Positions 6,976-8,259 of a stretch of DNA of 8,259 nucleotides are shown here, one piece after another; position 1 is the first letter of the stretch, and each line of letters begins with the position of its first letter. The DNA is taken from positions 1 through 8,259 of the forward strand of contig JAFZEB010000175.1 in assembly GCA_017560855.1 (NCBI GenBank), given 5' to 3'. The DNA comes from Ruminiclostridium sp. (GTDB lineage Bacteria; Bacillota; Clostridia; Oscillospirales; Oscillospiraceae). The notes under the pieces were generated by a model. It saw nothing but the letters and a program-made list of their open reading frames with translations, ran no database searches and was not told where the DNA came from. The position numbers were made by a program, and so were the translations under genes.

Positions 6976-7073
6976 GTTTTTGCCGTCTTGCGACGGTATT
7001 CCTGCAAGTTTCGGCAATCCATCAAACGAAATCCCAGAAAAAAGGCGGCAAAACCATCGTTTTGCCGCCTTTT
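6976..7073 (+). promoter_or_regulatory. Hairpin plus terminator module: possible attenuator leader or small RNA
   Basis: A hairpin (6980-6985 plus 6987-6991 with 7004-7008 plus 7012-7017, 11 pairs around a small internal loop) precedes the terminator at 7040-7073. A competing local hairpin uses 6981-6987 with 6992-6998. In addition TTTTGCCG at 6978-6985 is perfectly complementary to CGGCAAAA at 7046-7053, the 5' arm of the terminator, so an antiterminator pairing is possible. This could control the symporter gene starting 75 bp after the terminator, or the whole unit could be a roughly 95-nt sRNA. No T-box sequence or known riboswitch core is recognised. The plus strand is inferred from this layout. 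Confidence 0.35.
7040..7073. terminator. Intrinsic terminator inside the divergent intergenic region
   Basis: A perfect 15-bp stem (7040-7054 with 7059-7073; GGCGGC core, loop CATC) ends in TTTT on the plus strand and has a six-T run on the minus strand (7043-7038). It is a strong stem-loop. No annotated gene needs it, because the genes on both sides point away from it. It therefore implies a transcript that starts within the intergenic region, or a leader. Confidence 0.8.
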
Positions 7074-7089
7074 CTTGTGGTCTTCTCCA

Positions 7090-7098
7090 TGGTAAAAT
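7090..7098 (+). promoter_or_regulatory. Candidate extended -10 element of the symporter gene
   Basis: TGGTAAAAT fits TGnTATAAT with one mismatch and lies 17 bp downstream of the terminator. No clear -35 is present, because the matching position falls in the terminator's T-tract. If used, transcription would start near 7105 with a leader of about 43 nt. That leader contains a small hairpin TGCTG-AAA-CAGCA (7117-7129) and the AGGAGG ribosome binding site at 7136-7141. With this promoter the upstream terminator would insulate the gene rather than regulate it. Confidence 0.35.
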
Positions 7099-7147
7099 AA
7101 ATTGTTTGTTAATTACTGCTGAAACAGCAAGAATCAGGAGGTCTCCT

Positions 7148-8259
7148 ATGGCTGGAGAGAAAAAGAAGTTATCCCTGACCGCCTGGATCGCCATCGGTCT
7201 GGTCCTGGGCGTCATTGCGGGTCTTGTCTTCCAGGGCAGCCCCCACATCGCAACCGACTACATCAAGCCCTTCGGCACCATTTATCTGAACCTCATCAAG
7301 ATGGTGGTTGTTCCCGTGGTTCTGCTGTCCATCATGCAGGGCATCGTCTCTCTGCAGGATGTGCGCAAGGTGGGTTCCATCGGTGTGAAGACTGTGGTCT
7401 TTTACCTGTGCACCACCGCCATTGCAGTTACCCTGGGCCTGGTCTTTGCCAACGTGCTGAACGTGGGCGGCGGCTACACCATTGTCACCGAAGGCCTGAG
7501 CTATGAGGCCGCTGAGGCTCCCAGCCTGATGGATACCATCGTCAATATCTTCCCCTCCAATTTCTTTGCCCCCATGGTCAATGCCAACATGCTCCAGGTC
7601 ATTGTCATCGCCCTGTTCTTTGGCTTTGGCATCATCCTGGCCGGCGAGCGGGGTGAACTGGCCAAGAAGTGCGTGGACAGCTTTGCCGAGGTCAGCTTCT
7701 TTGTGATGGGCTCCATCCTGAAGTTCTCTCCCATCGGTGTCTTTGCTCTGATCACCCCCGTGGTGGCAACCAACGGCCCCGATGTGCTACTGCCCCTGCT
7801 GAAGGTCATTCTGGTGGCTTACACTGCCTACATCGTCCACATGATCCTGACCTACTCCCTGTCCGTGAAGGCCTTTGCCGGTCTGAGCCCCTTCCGGTTC
7901 TTCCAGCACATGTCTGAGCCCATGCTCTTCGCCTTCTCCTCCGCTTCCAGTGTGGGTACCCTGCCTTTCAACATGGAGGCCACCCGTCACCTGGGTGCCC
8001 GCAAGGAGATCTCCTCCTTCGTTCTGCCCCTGGGTGCCACCTTCGACATGGACGGCACCGCCATCTATCAGGGCGTGTGCGCCATCTTCATTGCTGAGAT
8101 CTTCGGCATCGACTTAGGCCTGTCCCAGCAGATCACCATCATCCTCACCGCTACTCTGGCCTCCATCGGCACTGCCGGTGTCCCCGGCGCAGGCATGATC
8201 ATGCTGGCCATGGTTCTGGAGTCCGTTGGCCTGCCCCTGGAGGGCATCGCTCTGGTGGC
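7148..8259 (+). CDS. Dicarboxylate/amino acid:cation symporter (DAACS, GltP/SLC1-like), 3' end outside the window
   Basis: The visible 370 residues belong to the Na+- or H+-coupled glutamate/aspartate/dicarboxylate symporter family, an elevator-type inner-membrane trimer. The first helix is LTAWIAIGLVLGVIAGLVF, after a short cationic N-terminus. Helix 3 region NLIKMVVVPVVLLSIMQGI is typical. The HP1 re-entrant loop is FSSASSVGTLPFN (residues 263-275). TM7 has GATFDMDGTAIYQ, and the HP2 loop is SIGTAGVPGAGM (339-350). The family TM7 motif is usually NMDGT; here it reads DMDGT. The reading frame runs off the window, so the last 40-60 residues are missing, including TM8 with the Asp and Arg that decide substrate. 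The substrate is therefore open: glutamate, aspartate, C4-dicarboxylates, serine/threonine or cystine. The ATG is supported by AGGAGG with a 6-nt spacer. It is transcribed away from the CotH operon. Confidence 0.95.
   Translation, partial: MAGEKKKLSLTAWIAIGLVLGVIAGLVFQGSPHIATDYIKPFGTIYLNLIKMVVVPVVLLSIMQGIVSLQDVRKVGSIGVKTVVFYLCTTAIAVTLGLVFANVLNVGGGYTIVTEGLSYEAAEAPSLMDTIVNIFPSNFFAPMVNANMLQVIVIALFFGFGIILAGERGELAKKCVDSFAEVSFFVMGSILKFSPIGVFALITPVVATNGPDVLLPLLKVILVAYTAYIVHMILTYSLSVKAFAGLSPFRFFQHMSEPMLFAFSSASSVGTLPFNMEATRHLGARKEISSFVLPLGATFDMDGTAIYQGVCAIFIAEIFGIDLGLSQQITIILTATLASIGTAGVPGAGMIMLAMVLESVGLPLEGIALV

Noticed and set aside
6877..7095. GTG-started 72-codon plus-strand open frame in the divergent intergenic region
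   Set aside because: It runs through the terminator stem-loop and its composition (many Arg, Pro, Ser, Cys) is not protein-like. An AGGAG at 6863-6867 is the only support.
6976..7147. T-box or known amino-acid riboswitch ahead of the symporter gene
   Set aside because: No T-box sequence, specifier-loop layout or recognisable lysine, glycine, glutamine or SAM core is seen; only the alternative helices are reported.
7501..7809. 102-codon minus-strand open frame inside the symporter gene
   Set aside because: The plus frame continues unbroken from 7148 to the window end with HP1, TM7 and HP2 symporter motifs.

Overview
The window is a GC-rich, densely coding bacterial chromosome fragment with strong AGGAGG-type ribosome binding sites. 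The gene content suggests a GC-rich Clostridia member, probably a gut Oscillospiraceae-type organism (Flavonifractor/Intestinimonas-like). The pointers are a nifS-nifU pair with a Cys-rich NifU tail, an SLH-anchored CotH-family protein, a DHHW/AlgX-like exported protein and a DAACS transporter. The taxonomy is inference from gene families; no 16S or other marker gene is present.

Layout. (1) Positions 1-1212, plus strand: the 3' part of a cysteine desulfurase gene (nifS), overlapped by 14 bp by the Fe-S scaffold gene nifU, ending at a strong symmetric intrinsic terminator. (2) Positions 1213-1355: a short convergent intergenic region that folds into three consecutive hairpins. Five A-C mismatches in the plus-strand version become G-U pairs on the minus strand, so it looks like a structured RNA transcribed leftwards into the shared terminator. 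(3) Positions 1356-6782, minus strand: five closely spaced genes, read right to left. They are a secreted CotH-kinase-family protein with three SLH repeats, an unrecognised lipoprotein, a secreted DHHW/SGNH-type protein starting with TTG, deoxyribose-phosphate aldolase (deoC), and a metallo-beta-lactamase-fold hydrolase. Gaps are 19, 3, 23 and 6 bp and I see no internal terminator, so this is probably one operon driven by an extended -10 promoter near 6830. (4) Positions 6783-7147: a 365-bp region between divergent genes. It holds the cotH-side promoter, an unexplained hairpin-plus-terminator module (about 6976-7073) and the upstream region of the next gene. (5) Positions 7148-8259, plus strand: a dicarboxylate/amino acid:cation symporter gene cut by the window end.

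How the genes fit together. NifS removes sulfur from cysteine and NifU assembles the Fe-S cluster. The first three genes of the minus-strand operon encode exported proteins (one S-layer/cell-wall anchored, one lipid-anchored, one secreted) and plausibly form a cell-surface modification set. The link of these to deoC and a cytosolic hydrolase is unexplained. The most interesting non-coding signals are the leftward three-hairpin RNA at 1222-1336 and the hairpin/terminator module at 6976-7073, which has an alternative antiterminator-like pairing.
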